Shown in pieces: positions 9,747-19,123 of a DNA stretch of 20,915 nt. Within the stretch, counting starts at the first letter, position 1. Every line of letters starts with the position of its first letter. The notes beneath the pieces are model-generated. The model had not been told where the DNA came from. It was given only the letters and a program-made list of their open reading frames with translations, and searched no databases. The DNA lies in NCBI GenBank assembly GCA_036939975.1, contig JALLPB010000191.1, positions 1 through 20,915 on the forward strand, in the 5' to 3' direction. Source of the stretch: Cyclostephanos tholiformis. Its lineage: Eukaryota > Bacillariophyta > Thalassiosirophyceae > Thalassiosirales > Thalassiosiraceae. Made by a program: the position numbers and the translations under genes.

Positions 9747-9887
9747 TAGACTGGTTTTAGATTTTTTTGGATCGCAGTTCGCTGGACCGCAGGTTTGCAA
9801 ACTGTGACATTCTTTTAGTGGGTTGTGACAGCGGACAAATGAAACTCCGACCCTTCCAGACTTATATAGTGTTTTGGATTTTTGGAC

Positions 9888-9930
<43 letters not shown>

Positions 9931-10196
9931 AAAAATCGGATGAGATTTGTGTGTGATGATGTGGTGGGGAGAGAGGGAAAATGCCCCACGGCGCTAAAAT
10001 ATATTATCAATTCCTACGATAAAAAAATTTTGAACTCAAGAACGGACCGCAGATTGGAAGATTTCTGGTCCAAAAAAGCAGAAAACGCAGGTCAGCACGC
10101 TGCGACAAACTCCAACTTGAATTTTTTCCAAAATCTGACGTCACAGCGAACCAGCGGTCCAGCGAACTGCGATCCAAAAAATCTAAAACCAGTCTA
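9747..10196. mobile_element. Non-autonomous DNA transposon (MITE) with long terminal inverted repeats
   Basis: The left arm, about 9745-9808, and right arm, about 10140-10198, are near-perfect inverted copies. Each end reads AATAGACTGGTTTTAGATTT and continues through a conserved GGATCGCAGTTCGCTGGACC block, with one T-length difference and a few changes farther in. A TA dinucleotide at both ends (9747-9748 and 10195-10196) may be the target duplication, leaving an element of about 446 bp. The word GGACCG recurs inside at 9784, 9884 and 10044, and inverted at 10155, like subterminal transposase-binding motifs. The interior has a TC microsatellite and no transposase frame. The family (Tc1/mariner-like by TA, or another) cannot be fixed. 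It sits between the divergent MTHFR and ELO genes. Confidence 0.85.
9891..9929. repeat. (TC)n microsatellite inside the MITE
   Basis: About 19 uninterrupted TC dinucleotides lie near the middle of the inverted-repeat element. Length variation between haplotypes is likely. Confidence 0.95.
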
Positions 10197-10198
10197 TT

Positions 10199-10588
10199 GT
10201 TCTCACGGTACGCATACTAAAAGTATCGTATAGTACGTGTTTTGTAAATACGTGGATCCATTTTTGTAGTACTTATGTTAAATTATTGATTCCTCTGCTG
10301 AACGACCAATCTGTTTCTCTCTCATAACTACTTGTGTCGTATCACAACCGACCACGCATCACGCTACCCCACACGTTTTCGTCGTTGTCCATGAATCCTC
10401 GATCCAATGACCTTCTTCCTCTCTCTCTTCTGTGATTTTAGAGTGTATGGTATCGTACCCACACAGCTGTAGCAGCGAGAGATATATAACATTTACCTCT
10501 CCAGCACGCACGAGGTTTATCCATCAACCGAAGCAGGATACTCTCCCCCCCGACCAAAAAAAAGGCGCAAATAATAACAGCAGCAACG
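10199..10588 (+). promoter_or_regulatory. Upstream region of the ELO elongase with TATA-like box
   Basis: This 390-bp stretch follows the MITE and precedes the elongase ATG. TATATAA at 10483-10489, about 100 bp before the start codon, is the best TATA-box candidate. A purine- and A-rich leader follows (CAAAAAAAAGGCGCAAATAA near 10555). No other gene is seen. Confidence 0.45.
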
Positions 10589-12154
10589 ATGCCACCGACG
10601 CCGAACAACGCTCCATCCAACCTGGCGAGGTATACCACCGCATCGATCTTCGTTGGGATCCTCTCGTTTTGGTCCTACCACGCCTTCCCTCCCAAAAATG
10701 ACGCGCCGGGCCTTACTACCGAAATGCACGGCCCGTACGTGCCCCTTCGCCTCACGGTACTTTACCTGATTAGCCTCCCGTCGTTGAAATACGTAACGGA
10801 AAGGTGGTTATCCACCAGATACGACATGAAATCCTTACTCACCGAATCGATGATACTGTACAATGTCGCTCAGGTGATATTGAACGGTTGGATGGTATAT
10901 GCCATCATCGACGCATTGATCAACGGGGGACATCCCCTCATCGGCAGTCGAGATATGACGGGGGTGGCGATAAACAGCGGATCGAGTTACGCCGTTTGGG
11001 TGCATTATTGCGATAAGTACCTGGAATTCTTGGATACGTACTTCATGATACTCAGGGGAAAGATGGAACAGGTGAGGAAAGAGGGAGAATGAGAGAGTGA
11101 GAGAGAGGGATAACGAGAGAGAGAGAGGAGGGGGGGGGGGGGATAATGAGAGAGAGAGGGGGGGATGAGGCCNATCCGTTAGTTTCCTTCGTCGTCGGGG
11201 CATCGTTGCCCCCCCCCCCCTCACGTTCGTTTGTTGTGTGTCGAGAGAGGTTGCGATTACTGCCGCGGGCGGAAGGGAGCGTCGTAGCGTGCGCCTTTCC
11301 TTTCTCGTTCTTTCGATTTACGACCCTGACCCCCTCCGACGTACTACCCACTCAATCCCTCCGTGCGACCTCCCCCCCCCCTCTCCCCCCCTACTCCCCT
11401 TACTCGGATCGTAAATCGCATCATCGTCCGCGAATTCGATTCGTCGGGGGAACAACATATTATGACGATGATCATTAACCATCGTTTCATATATGTAAAA
11501 AAGGTGTCCTTCCTCCACATCTACCATCATACGACCATCGCCTGGGCGTGGTGGATCGCGCTGCGCTTCTCTCCCGGCGGAGATATCTACTTCGGCGCTC
11601 TCCTCAACTCGGCGATACACGTGCTCATGTATTCCTACTACGCCCTCGCGTTGCTCAAGGTCGGCTGTCCGTGGAAGAGGTACCTGACCCAGGCCCAATT
11701 GCTCCAATTCACGAGCGTCGTGATATACACTATCGCCACCGCCTACCGGCATTATCGTCACGTCCCCCACGAGGCGATCGAGGGCGTGCGACCCAGTCTG
11801 CGAACGTACTACCTCTGCTGCGTCGTTCAGGTCTTCGAGATGGTAAGCCTGTTCGTGCTTTTCAGCTTCTTTTACAAACGGTCCTACACGAAGGGGGAGG
11901 GGGGGAGTAGTAGGAAGGATGATGGCAAGGAGCGGTCGAACGAATGCTCGTCGACGTCGTCGAATAATAATGCGAATGCCGAGTCGTCGTTTTCGTCGTC
12001 GTCCTCGGAGGATGTATGCTACAAGGCCATGGGGGAGATTTCGGTGGCGGCGAAGGAGGTCGCGGGACACGCGGCGAAGGACGCCGGCAAGGTCGTCGCC
12101 GCGGCGACGAAGGCCGTGAGGGGAAATACCAAGGGTCGCGTGGGGCCGATGTGA
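10589..12154 (+). CDS. ELO-family fatty acid elongase, delta-5 (C20) elongase type (2 exons)
   Basis: Endoplasmic reticulum condensing enzyme (3-ketoacyl-CoA synthase) extending polyunsaturated acyl-CoAs; the closest relative I recall is the Thalassiosira pseudonana delta-5 elongase that converts C20 EPA to C22 DPA, so C20 preference is inferred. Model: exon 1 10589-11071, intron 11072-11503 (432 bp), exon 2 11504-12154; 377 residues. Splicing gives KMEQ-VSFLHIYHH, restoring the histidine box HxxHH at 166-170. Other motifs are KYLEFLDTYFMILRGK upstream and HVLMYSYYAL downstream. Several hydrophobic segments span about 18-290. The C-terminal tail of about 80 residues is Ser-rich and then forms an Ala/Lys helix (EVAGHAAKDAGKVV). 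The strong similarity places the organism near Thalassiosira. The MITE lies upstream, between this gene and MTHFR. Confidence 0.93.
11072..11503 (+). repeat. Low-complexity ELO intron with GA/G and C tracts
   Basis: The intron runs from GTGAGG to AAAAAAG and is far longer than its neighbours. Its 5' part is GA microsatellite with a G13 run at 11130-11142. A C12 run lies at 11209-11220 and could pair with the G13 run. A C/T-rich block follows near 11370-11400. The window's only ambiguous base, N, is at 11173, showing the assembly struggled here. Confidence 0.85.
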
Positions 12155-12617
12155 ACGCGTGCGATACCGCCGCGATGGGCCTCGATTGGGGGGGCGGAGG
12201 GGAGGTAAAAAATATTCAACACGACGGGGAGGAAATTAGACGATCATCGAAACCTTAATTTTTTTCGTTATTATTATTATCATATTAGAGACACACTCGT
12301 CTTACGTCGGAGGTGTCGCAGTCCGCGAATCTATCGTCTGCTCTCGTCACTGTGCAGGCTTATGGCTCATCTCCCGCGATTGTTCACTTTTTAGCCTTCA
12401 TCGTCAATATACCTCGGCGAACCTTTTTCGAACTACTAAAGAATCGATATCGAAATTGAATTATAAGTAATTAAATAATGTTGTGGCTATGAATTTTCGA
12501 CCTTGGCCGATATTTCGACGACTCCCTTGTATATTGCCTAGATTAACCGTGACATGCGCAAAGAATATGGTTGGATTTTCCTCAGCTCGTTCAAGTTAAG
12601 AATCCCCCCCAGATTTA
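12155..12617. other. Convergent 3' intergenic spacer
   Basis: These 463 bp lie between the ELO and TFIIS stop codons. A T-rich ATT repeat stretch occurs near 12254-12290, fitting 3' UTR sequence. No RNA gene, repeat family or credible coding frame was recognised. Confidence 0.5.
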
Positions 12618-13583
12618 TCAACACTTCCATCGGTTCCCACAATTCATGCAAAGAACAAACACGGTCATCGGCTCGTCGGCACTTCTGGTCTGTTTCTGCG
12701 TACTCGTTGTTTTTATGCTCTTGCACCGTCCACAGGTAAACAGCGATGCCTTGAGCATATCCCCCTTGATCCCGCACATGTCGTTGATCTTCTTTTCATT
12801 CGCACGCTCCCAGTCAAGCCTGCGCGAGTCTTGTAACTTTCGGACCGTTTCGTCCCGCTCCTTGGCCTTTTCCTCCGTCTGGAGCTCCCCGGCGGTCATT
12901 CGTGGGAGTTGCTCCGGCGAAATCTCGCCGAGTATGACACGATCGCGAAGGGCGACGTTCTTTTTGAGATTAAAGACGAGATCGCGGACCTTGTCGGTGT
13001 AGGTCTCCTTCGATCCCCTGCTCCAGACATCGATGGAGGCCTCAACTTCTCCCGCTCGCTCCAGACATAGTTGCTTGACAGCCGATGCATTGAGTTCCTT
13101 GGAGAGATCGTCCTTAGACAGGAGGAAAATTTCATGTAACTTTCTGCAAATGTTGAAACGGAACTGAGGCAGTCCCTGCCAATCGGTCTCTCCGCCAAAA
13201 TCGGATGATCCAGCGCTCGCCAGTCGCTTTAGGTGACCGGGTTTGGATGCCCCCTGACCGCCACTGCCTGCCGAGGCAGCGGATTTGGTGGTCGATGCAG
13301 CCGTCGCCGCGACGTCATTACCCTGGGACTGCTTCGCGATGCCCTTCCATTTCTTAATGAGCTTCTTGGCCGAATTTGCCACGTCGTCATCCTCGTGATT
13401 TTTCAATTTCGACACAACCGCGCCTATTAGCGTATCAGTGAGGATGGCGAGGTCCATATTATCCACCATGTCGAGGCGTTGCACGAGGTCCTTGATTTTT
13501 TCGGTCCTTCCATCGCCGCCGGGACGGGATAACTCCTTGAGAAGATCTTCCTTGAGAAGACGGACGGTTTTGATGCTCGACAT
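12618..13583 (-). CDS. Transcription elongation factor TFIIS
   Basis: Rescues arrested RNA polymerase II by stimulating transcript cleavage in the nucleus (family knowledge). The full three-domain layout is visible in 321 residues. An N-terminal helical LW domain (about 1-83) ends in SAKKLIKKWKGI. An Ala/Ser-rich linker follows (about 90-120). The central polymerase-binding domain (about 140-260) contains NASAVKQLCLERAGEVEASI. The C-terminal zinc ribbon has Cys 284, 287, 312 and 315 and the catalytic acidic pair Asp303-Glu304 in SADEPMT. The start MSSIK at 13583 is chosen because the LW domain begins there; the frame is open 43 codons further upstream without family similarity. No intron is needed. 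It shares a 226-bp divergent promoter with dynein LC1. Confidence 0.93.
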   Translation of the reverse strand: MSSIKTVRLLKEDLLKELSRPGGDGRTEKIKDLVQRLDMVDNMDLAILTDTLIGAVVSKLKNHEDDDVANSAKKLIKKWKGIAKQSQGNDVAATAASTTKSAASAGSGGQGASKPGHLKRLASAGSSDFGGETDWQGLPQFRFNICRKLHEIFLLSKDDLSKELNASAVKQLCLERAGEVEASIDVWSRGSKETYTDKVRDLVFNLKKNVALRDRVILGEISPEQLPRMTAGELQTEEKAKERDETVRKLQDSRRLDWERANEKKINDMCGIKGDMLKASLFTCGRCKSIKTTSTQKQTRSADEPMTVFVLCMNCGNRWKC

Positions 13584-13809
13584 TCGCTGTTTTTTGCAGG
13601 TTCTGATTCCTAATTCCGCGTGTATTGCCCTCTGGAGAGCGCGAGACTGTGTTCTTGTTTCGTTGGTGGTTGCGGGTACAACGAGATAGAGAGACCGCAA
13701 CATCGGTGGCATTTGGCTCTTCCCGCCAAAATATTTTGAAATTTATCAAACCGAGGAAATCGGACCACACTTCTGTCTTTTCATTAAACAACATGGTAAG
13801 CAAAAGGAG
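13584..13809. promoter_or_regulatory. Compact bidirectional promoter, TFIIS / dynein LC1
   Basis: Only 226 bp separate the two diverging start codons, so both promoters and 5' UTRs must share this space. An earlier ATG at 13793 immediately followed by GTAAGC could serve as an alternative LC1 first exon. No TATA box is obvious. Confidence 0.5.
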
Positions 13810-14460
13810 ATGGCGTTGCAGGTAATTTCAGGTGCTTTCATTCACTCAGGCAGGAGTTGTTGAAAATCTTTATTTGCACAGACGACTTGCGCTCAGGCGA
13901 TCAAGGCCTGGGAGGATAAACGCAAGCAATCGGCCGAGACAGCGACCGAGATCTCTCTATGCTTCCAATCGCCGCCGATCGCCAAATTAGACACCAAGGC
14001 ACTGGGCTCTCTCGCGAAGTGCCAAAAGTTATCCCTGAGCACGAACATGATTGATCGCATGGTCAACTTGACGGGCATGTCTGAACTGAGCGTGTTGAGC
14101 CTCGGAAGGAACAACATCAAGAAGATCGAAAAGCTCGAGGACGTCGCGGGTACATTGACGCAGCTGTGGATCAGCTACAATCAGGTCGCGGCGTTGGATG
14201 GGCTTGCATGCTTGACGAATTTAACGACGTTGTACTGCAGCAACAATCTAATCAAGTCCTTCGAGGAGCTTGACAAGTTGAAGTCGAACGACCAGCTAAG
14301 GGAAGTCCTCTTCGTGGGTAATCCCATGTACGCGGAAGTTTCGAGCAAGGAAAAGGCTCGCATCGAAATACTAAGGCGCCTACCGAACCTGAAAAAGATC
14401 GACGGCGAATTCGTAAAGCCCTCGGAGATCGAGGAGGCACAGCAGCCACTGCCCGAGTGA
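13810..14460 (+). CDS. DNAL1: Axonemal outer-arm dynein light chain 1 (LRR protein), tiny first exon
   Basis: LC1 binds the motor domain of an outer-arm dynein heavy chain in cilia and flagella (family knowledge). Model: exon 1 13810-13821 (ATGGCGTTGCAG), intron 13822-13881 (GTAATT...CACAG, 60 bp), exon 2 13882-14460; 196 residues against about 190 in animals. The N terminus MALQTTCAQAIKAWEDK aligns with the conserved MAKATTIKEALxRWEEK pattern. Leucine-rich repeats follow: KCQKLSLSTNMI, ELSVLSLGRNNIKKI, LTQLWISYNQV, LTTLYCSNNLI, then VLFVGNP and a C-terminal cap ending LPNLKKIDG. Alternative first exon: the bare ATG at 13793-13795 spliced at GTAAGC, giving MTTC. Presence of LC1 implies a flagellated life stage, so expression is expected mainly in male gametes. 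Convergent with ASL. Confidence 0.9.
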
Positions 14461-14589
14461 GGCTTCCTCTCAAATGATGCGTACTCTAAAAAGCCTACGA
14501 CAACTCCGTCACTCTCATAAATTAATTTTGTTCGTAATTTACGCGATACCCCTGTTGTAGCTGTTTCTATCCCCCCCACGAACTTTCCA

Positions 14590-16365
14590 TCACAAAGTAC
14601 TCGCAAAGGCCAAGCACTTCTCGATTTGTTCCAAGACGCGTGCCTTCGACGTACCCCCGATGGAGCTCTTGCGCTCCACGCTCATCTCGTAATCCCACAC
14701 CTTCATCACGTCCTCCTCGAACCTCGAATCGATGTTTTGCAGCTGCTCGAACGTAAGCTCGTCGAGGCTGATCTCTTGCTCCTCCGCGAGTCGTACGCAT
14801 GCTCCACTGTTCGTAGTCGTGGCGAAACGGGAAAAGCGGAAATGACGATGTGAGGTATCATACGATAAAATGCAATGCGATCCGATGATTTTTTTATTTT
14901 TTTCGACGACGACAAACGCAGGGGACGTTTTTCGTCAGACAGATATCGCATCCGTAGAACCCTTCATGAACTTCCTCTTCGATGAGTGGGGCATCTTATA
15001 TAAGCATGTGCTTGATGATTGTTTCCTCATCCAACTAAGACACGTCCGTCCCTTCCCCGCCGCCAAAACGAATGCAAAACATCCACATGAAAAAAAAACA
15101 TCAAGCCCATCCTTCCTCACTTACCTAATGTGATGAGTCTCGCGGAACGGCACGCCCTTCCTGACCAGGTAATCTGCCAAGTCCGTCGCGAGCATTTCGG
15201 GACACAGTGCCTTCAATAGCATTTTCGGATTCGGCCTCATCGTGACGATGACGCCCGTGGCGATCGCGAGGCAATCCTTCACGGTATCCACCGCATCGAA
15301 GAGCGGGACTTTATCCTCCTGCAGATCCTTGTTGTACGCGCGGGGCAATCCCTTGAGCGTCGCCATGATCCCCACGGATCGGCCGATGGCTATGCCCGCC
15401 TTACCCCTGAGTAGCTCGAGAGCGTCCGGATTCTTCTTCTGCGGCATGAGGGAGCTACCGGTGGCGTACGCGTCGTCGATGTGCAAGCACTTGAGCATGT
15501 TATTGATGATAACGTCCTCGGCGAATTGGCTCAAATGTACGAGGAGGAGGCTGTGCCACATTAGGAATTCGGCCACGAAGTCGCGATCGCACACGCCGTC
15601 GATGGAATTGCTCGTTACTCCTTCGAATCCCAATTCCGATGCCAGGTAATCCCGATCGACCCCGAAGGCATTCCCCGCCAACGCTCCCGATCCCAGGGGG
15701 CACACGTTAGCCCGGGGGACGAGCTGCATCAATCGCTCGGCATCGCGCATCAACGCGGCCACGTGAGACATGAGCCAATGGCTGAACCTCACCGGCTGGG
15801 CCGGTTGGAGGTGGGTGTATCCCGCCATCAATACGTCGATGTGGTCGGACGCGAAATTCGCCGCCGCTATCAGTAGGGTCTTCATGTCCCCGAGTATGTC
15901 CCGCTCGGCCTCGACGAGCCAAAGGCGAGTGTCCGTCGCGACCTGATCGTTACGACTGCGACCCGTGTGCAATTTCCCCCCCAACGGACCGACGATTTCC
16001 GTTAGCCGACGCTCGTTCGCGGTGTGCACGTCCTCGTCCCCGGGCCTGAGCTCGAACGTGCCCGACGACCACTCCTCGTGAACCCTCGTCAATCCGTCCA
16101 CGATCGCATCGCGCTCCGTCGACGTGAGTATGCCAACTCGCTCGTTGGCCTTGGCGTATGCGATCGAACCGCGAATGTCCTGACTCCACATGCGCTTATC
16201 GAAATTGATGGACTCGTTGAACTTCTCCATTATTGGATCGGTACCGCCCTTGAATCTACCGCCGGCGCCGAATAGGCCCCCGCGCGATCCTGATGGTAAC
16301 GACGACGACGACGACGACGACGAGGAGGAGGAGGAGGAGGAGGAGGAGGACGCTTCTTCCGACAT
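14590..16365 (-). CDS. ASL: Argininosuccinate lyase (2 exons)
   Basis: Splits argininosuccinate into arginine and fumarate, in arginine synthesis and the diatom urea cycle. Model: exon 1 16365-15125, intron 15124-14807 (GTAAGT...ACAG, 318 bp), exon 2 14806-14590; 485 residues. Splicing turns FRETHHI into the conserved FRETHHISGACVRLAEE. Other motifs are GKLHTGRSRNDQVATD, GYTHLQPAQPVRFSHWL and the fumarase/aspartase signature GSSLMPQKKNPD. The last exon supplies the C-terminal helices, ending LAFAS before TGA at 14592-14590. The start MSEEA at 16365 is followed by about 17 serines encoded by TCC/TCG triplet repeats (plus strand 16301-16351), so this end is repeat-prone. The frame extends upstream to an ATG at 16542 with a hydrophobic stretch; I judge that less likely. 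No mitochondrial presequence is obvious from the chosen start. Confidence 0.94.
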
Positions 16366-16834
16366 TGTATTTGCTGGGAATATTTCAAAAATTATGTTAC
16401 GGTTCGTCTTCGCGACTATCTCTAGAGGGGTGTGAGGTATGGTAAAAATCAATAAACATAAAATATGGGTTCGAAAGCGTGCATCCATCAACATCACAAC
16501 CATGAAATGACATGACAGAGAGGGGAGGGGGATTTGGTGCAAATTCGCCTTCGCAAATGCAGAAAATCAAGTCTGGCCGCCGAAAGATATCAATTCCCAC
16601 ATTTTTGGGGGGGACTCCCCGTTCCGAAATAAGTTACATCTACGTAGGTAGGTAGAGGTAAGCAGGCGTCGAGTTCAAAAAAATCATCTCTCGCTCCGAT
16701 CCGTTTCGTTGCACAAAACACATCCATCGAGATTCGACCCGCATTGGGTGCATCGTATCATAATATCAATACGAATCTCTGTTCCTTCGCGACGCTCTCG
16801 TTATATATAAAAACAAGGAGCGGGGGGGGGGGCA
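16366..16834. promoter_or_regulatory. Divergent promoter region, ASL / unknown membrane protein, with TATA box
   Basis: This 469-bp space contains a strong TATA-like box TATATATAAAAA at 16802-16813 on the plus strand, followed by a G11 run at 16822-16832 immediately before the ATG at 16835. With a usual TATA-to-start distance, transcription would begin almost at that ATG. A small GTAG repeat occurs near 16645-16656. No other gene is seen. Confidence 0.5.
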
Positions 16835-17124
16835 ATGGACTCGGTCGACGTCGACGTCGACGTCGAAATTGACGACCCCGCGACGGTGGTCGGATACGAC
16901 GTTGGCGATGCGACGACGTCGACGAGCGAAGGAGGGACGACGAACGAGTATAATGACGTCGTCCTCGTCGTCGACGACGACGACGGTGCGATCCCTCGTC
17001 GATGTCCTACGGATGATGATATCGAATCCACGACCACGACTGCGGAAAAGCCACCCCCCTCCGATACCACGACGACCACGACGACGACGGCGATTACGAC
17101 GGTCCATCCTCCTCCCCGTTTGCT

Positions 17125-17172
<48 letters not shown>

Positions 17173-19083
17173 TCCCCCCCCCCTCCCCCCGTCGTGCGCT
17201 ACCATCGTCATCGATGCGCGAATCGTCGCACGACGACGAGGGGCGTCGGGAGCGCTCACATGTCCGTTCTCGGCAACGTGTCCGATGGCAACGACTTCCT
17301 CCGCCACCTGGGCGGGGGGGGGAGGGTAGGAGGAGGACGGATCACGCGCGATGCGACTTCGGCGTCGACTTCGATGTCGTCGACGATCATCCCCCCCCCC
17401 GCCGCCGACAACGACGACGATCGCATTCACGACGATGGCGCGTCGTCGACGATGACGAAGACGACGACGACGAAGACGACGGTCATGGCATTGACGAAAA
17501 TCAGGCAATGGCTCGGGTCGTCGTCGTCGTCGTCGTCGTCGTCTTCGCCGAGGGGCGAGCGGCAGACGACGCATGCCCGTCCCGGGGGGCACGCCGGGGA
17601 CGACGACGAGGACGACGACTTCGCGATGAGGGGATATCGACCCTTCGAATCATCGTCATCCCTCGACAAAGGGGAGGAGGGGGGGGGGGGGAGGAGGATC
17701 GACGACGTCTCCGACTACCACCCCTCCGACGAGAGGGTGGCTCGATCGAACGGGAGAAACGATGACGACGACGACGACGACGACGACGACGGTGGGAACG
17801 ATGGACCGTTGGAACGCTACGATGGCCGCGCGACGTCGTTATTGGACGGCGTCACGAGGGGTCGGTACCATAGGTCGACGATGATCCCGCGCGCGGGGGG
17901 TGAAGAACGACGACTGCCGACCCTCGTCAACCCGGCGTGCACCGAGGAGGAGGAGCGCATCATGGACGAGTGCTCCTTCTTCTATTACAGCAACATGGAC
18001 GAGGGTACGACGAATCGTATAGTACGGGAGCGCGGCCACGGCGTGTACGATTATTCGCGGGACGTACAAACGCGCGCGAGGCGCATGTGGACGGAACGAC
18101 GATACCGTCGTCGATTGGGTCAGACGTACGAAGCGCGATATCATCGCGACGATCATGATCGCGGATTGGGTATGACGAATGACGATGATGACGAGACGAT
18201 CCATGCGAATGCGCGTCGTATTCGTCTTCGTCGACGACCGAGCGATCCGGGAGGAGGCGAAACGTCGTTCGCGCATCATGACCTCGCCGAGGAGGACCGA
18301 CGCGCGTTCGTCGCGGCCCACCGCGTGCTTAACGGCGACGAATACTACGTCGCATCTAGTCGCGGCGGGCGGATCGGGCCGGGGTACGACATAGAATACG
18401 ACCTCGAGCTCGCCGAGCGTGATGGCAAGGATGCATCTACGATGGGAGATGGCGACGGTGGAGGTTCGGGGGGGGAGAGGCTGGTATATCGTTCCTCCTT
18501 GTCCCTTAGGGGGGGGTTGATACGCCTTCCGGCCGACAACGTTCGGCTGGTATGCGATCCGTGGCTGCAGCCCGGGATATTGTCGATCGAGGCCCGCGAC
18601 GTGCCGGGGAAAAATATGAACGGCATCGTAGGTCACGAAGGTTACGGCAATTTGAAATATAACAACGTCCACGGCGACGGCAGTAGCAGAAGCGTGCGCG
18701 CCGATCCGCCATCGAGTAGGCCGACGGGTCCATCGACGACGTCGTCGTCCCACGATGGAGAAGGCGACAAGTGGACGAAAGGGAGTCGCGATGCCAATCT
18801 GCAACGCCGACGCCGACACCACCGTCGTCATAATCGTCATTCATCGAAGGGACGGAGCAGTCGCCAACGTGGGTTGTCGTACGTGCTCACCGTCGACATG
18901 CGGATATACCAACGCGTCGTGCAGGAGATGGGCGATTCGTACCGACTGCCGTGTGGGATGTATTACTGCTGTCACGTCACCGCCACGGGTGGGAATTACG
19001 TCGATATTGGCGTGGCGGTGGCGATATTGTCCCTCATATTGATTCTGTTGATCGCCGGCATGATCGCCTGGGGTATAGATTAA
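16835..19083 (+). CDS. Unknown Asp/Ser-rich protein with C-terminal transmembrane anchor, frame interrupted at a C44 tract
   Basis: I do not recognise a named family. The first part, 16835 to about 17125, begins MDSVDVDVDVEIDD and is Asp/Thr-rich. The main part is open in another frame from the C-rich tract to 19083 (about 630 residues); the change occurs across 44 Cs, so a length error or polymorphism is the likely cause. Alternatively translation begins after the tract, for example at MSVLGN (about 17260). Features: a Ser run (TCG repeats 17518-17542), an Asp run (GAC repeats 17764-17791), a conserved-looking block NPACTEEEERIMDECSFFYY (about 17929-17988), and a second block with VRLVCDPWLQPGILSIEA (about 18541-18594). 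These are followed by LSYVLTVDMRIYQRVV, PCGMYYCCH and one hydrophobic helix of about 24 residues ending WGID at the stop. This is tail-anchored-like topology: a large N-terminal domain on one side and almost nothing beyond the membrane. Confidence 0.65.
17126..17169. repeat. Homopolymer of 44 cytosines in a coding region
   Basis: There are 44 consecutive Cs, followed by further C10 and C6 runs broken by single Ts up to 17190. It would encode polyproline if translated. The complementary G44 strand could form G-quadruplexes and the C strand i-motifs. The count is likely unreliable or variable. Confidence 0.9.
17518..17791. repeat. Coding trinucleotide repeats (TCG)n and (GAC)n
   Basis: TCG repeats at 17518-17542 encode a serine run and GAC repeats at 17764-17791 encode an aspartate run in the unknown membrane protein. 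A G12 run lies between them near 17680-17691. These are slippage-prone sites. Confidence 0.8.
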
Positions 19084-19104
19084 TATTATTAAATAATAGT
19101 TTAA

Positions 19105-19123
19105 CCCCCCCCCCCCCCCCCCC
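19105..19123. repeat. C19 homopolymer in the 3' spacer
   Basis: There are 19 consecutive Cs, 22 bases after the stop of the unknown membrane protein and within its probable 3' UTR. The rest of the spacer to the FEN1 stop (19124-19350) shows nothing recognisable. Confidence 0.9.

Noticed and set aside
9874..10233. Open frame inside the inverted-repeat element as a transposase
   Set aside because: It begins with translated TC repeat, crosses the right terminal repeat, and has no DDE or DNA-binding features.
15121..15124. Stop codon immediately after HHIR as the true end of argininosuccinate lyase
   Set aside because: The stop is part of a GTAAGT donor. The conserved C-terminal helices are encoded in frame at 14806-14590 after an AG acceptor.
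16720..16765. Possible tRNA T-arm (GATTCGACCC)
   Set aside because: No matching D, anticodon and acceptor stems could be built around it on either strand.
16801..17592. Minus-strand long frame rich in Arg and Gly
   Set aside because: It is the complement of the GAC/GTC-rich and poly-C coding region; no motifs, and its composition is explained by the opposite gene.
17839..18840. Minus-strand frame of over 300 codons opposite the unknown membrane protein
   Set aside because: No recognisable domain, with a composition expected from the antisense of Asp/Arg-rich codons. The plus frame has a membrane helix and ends cleanly.
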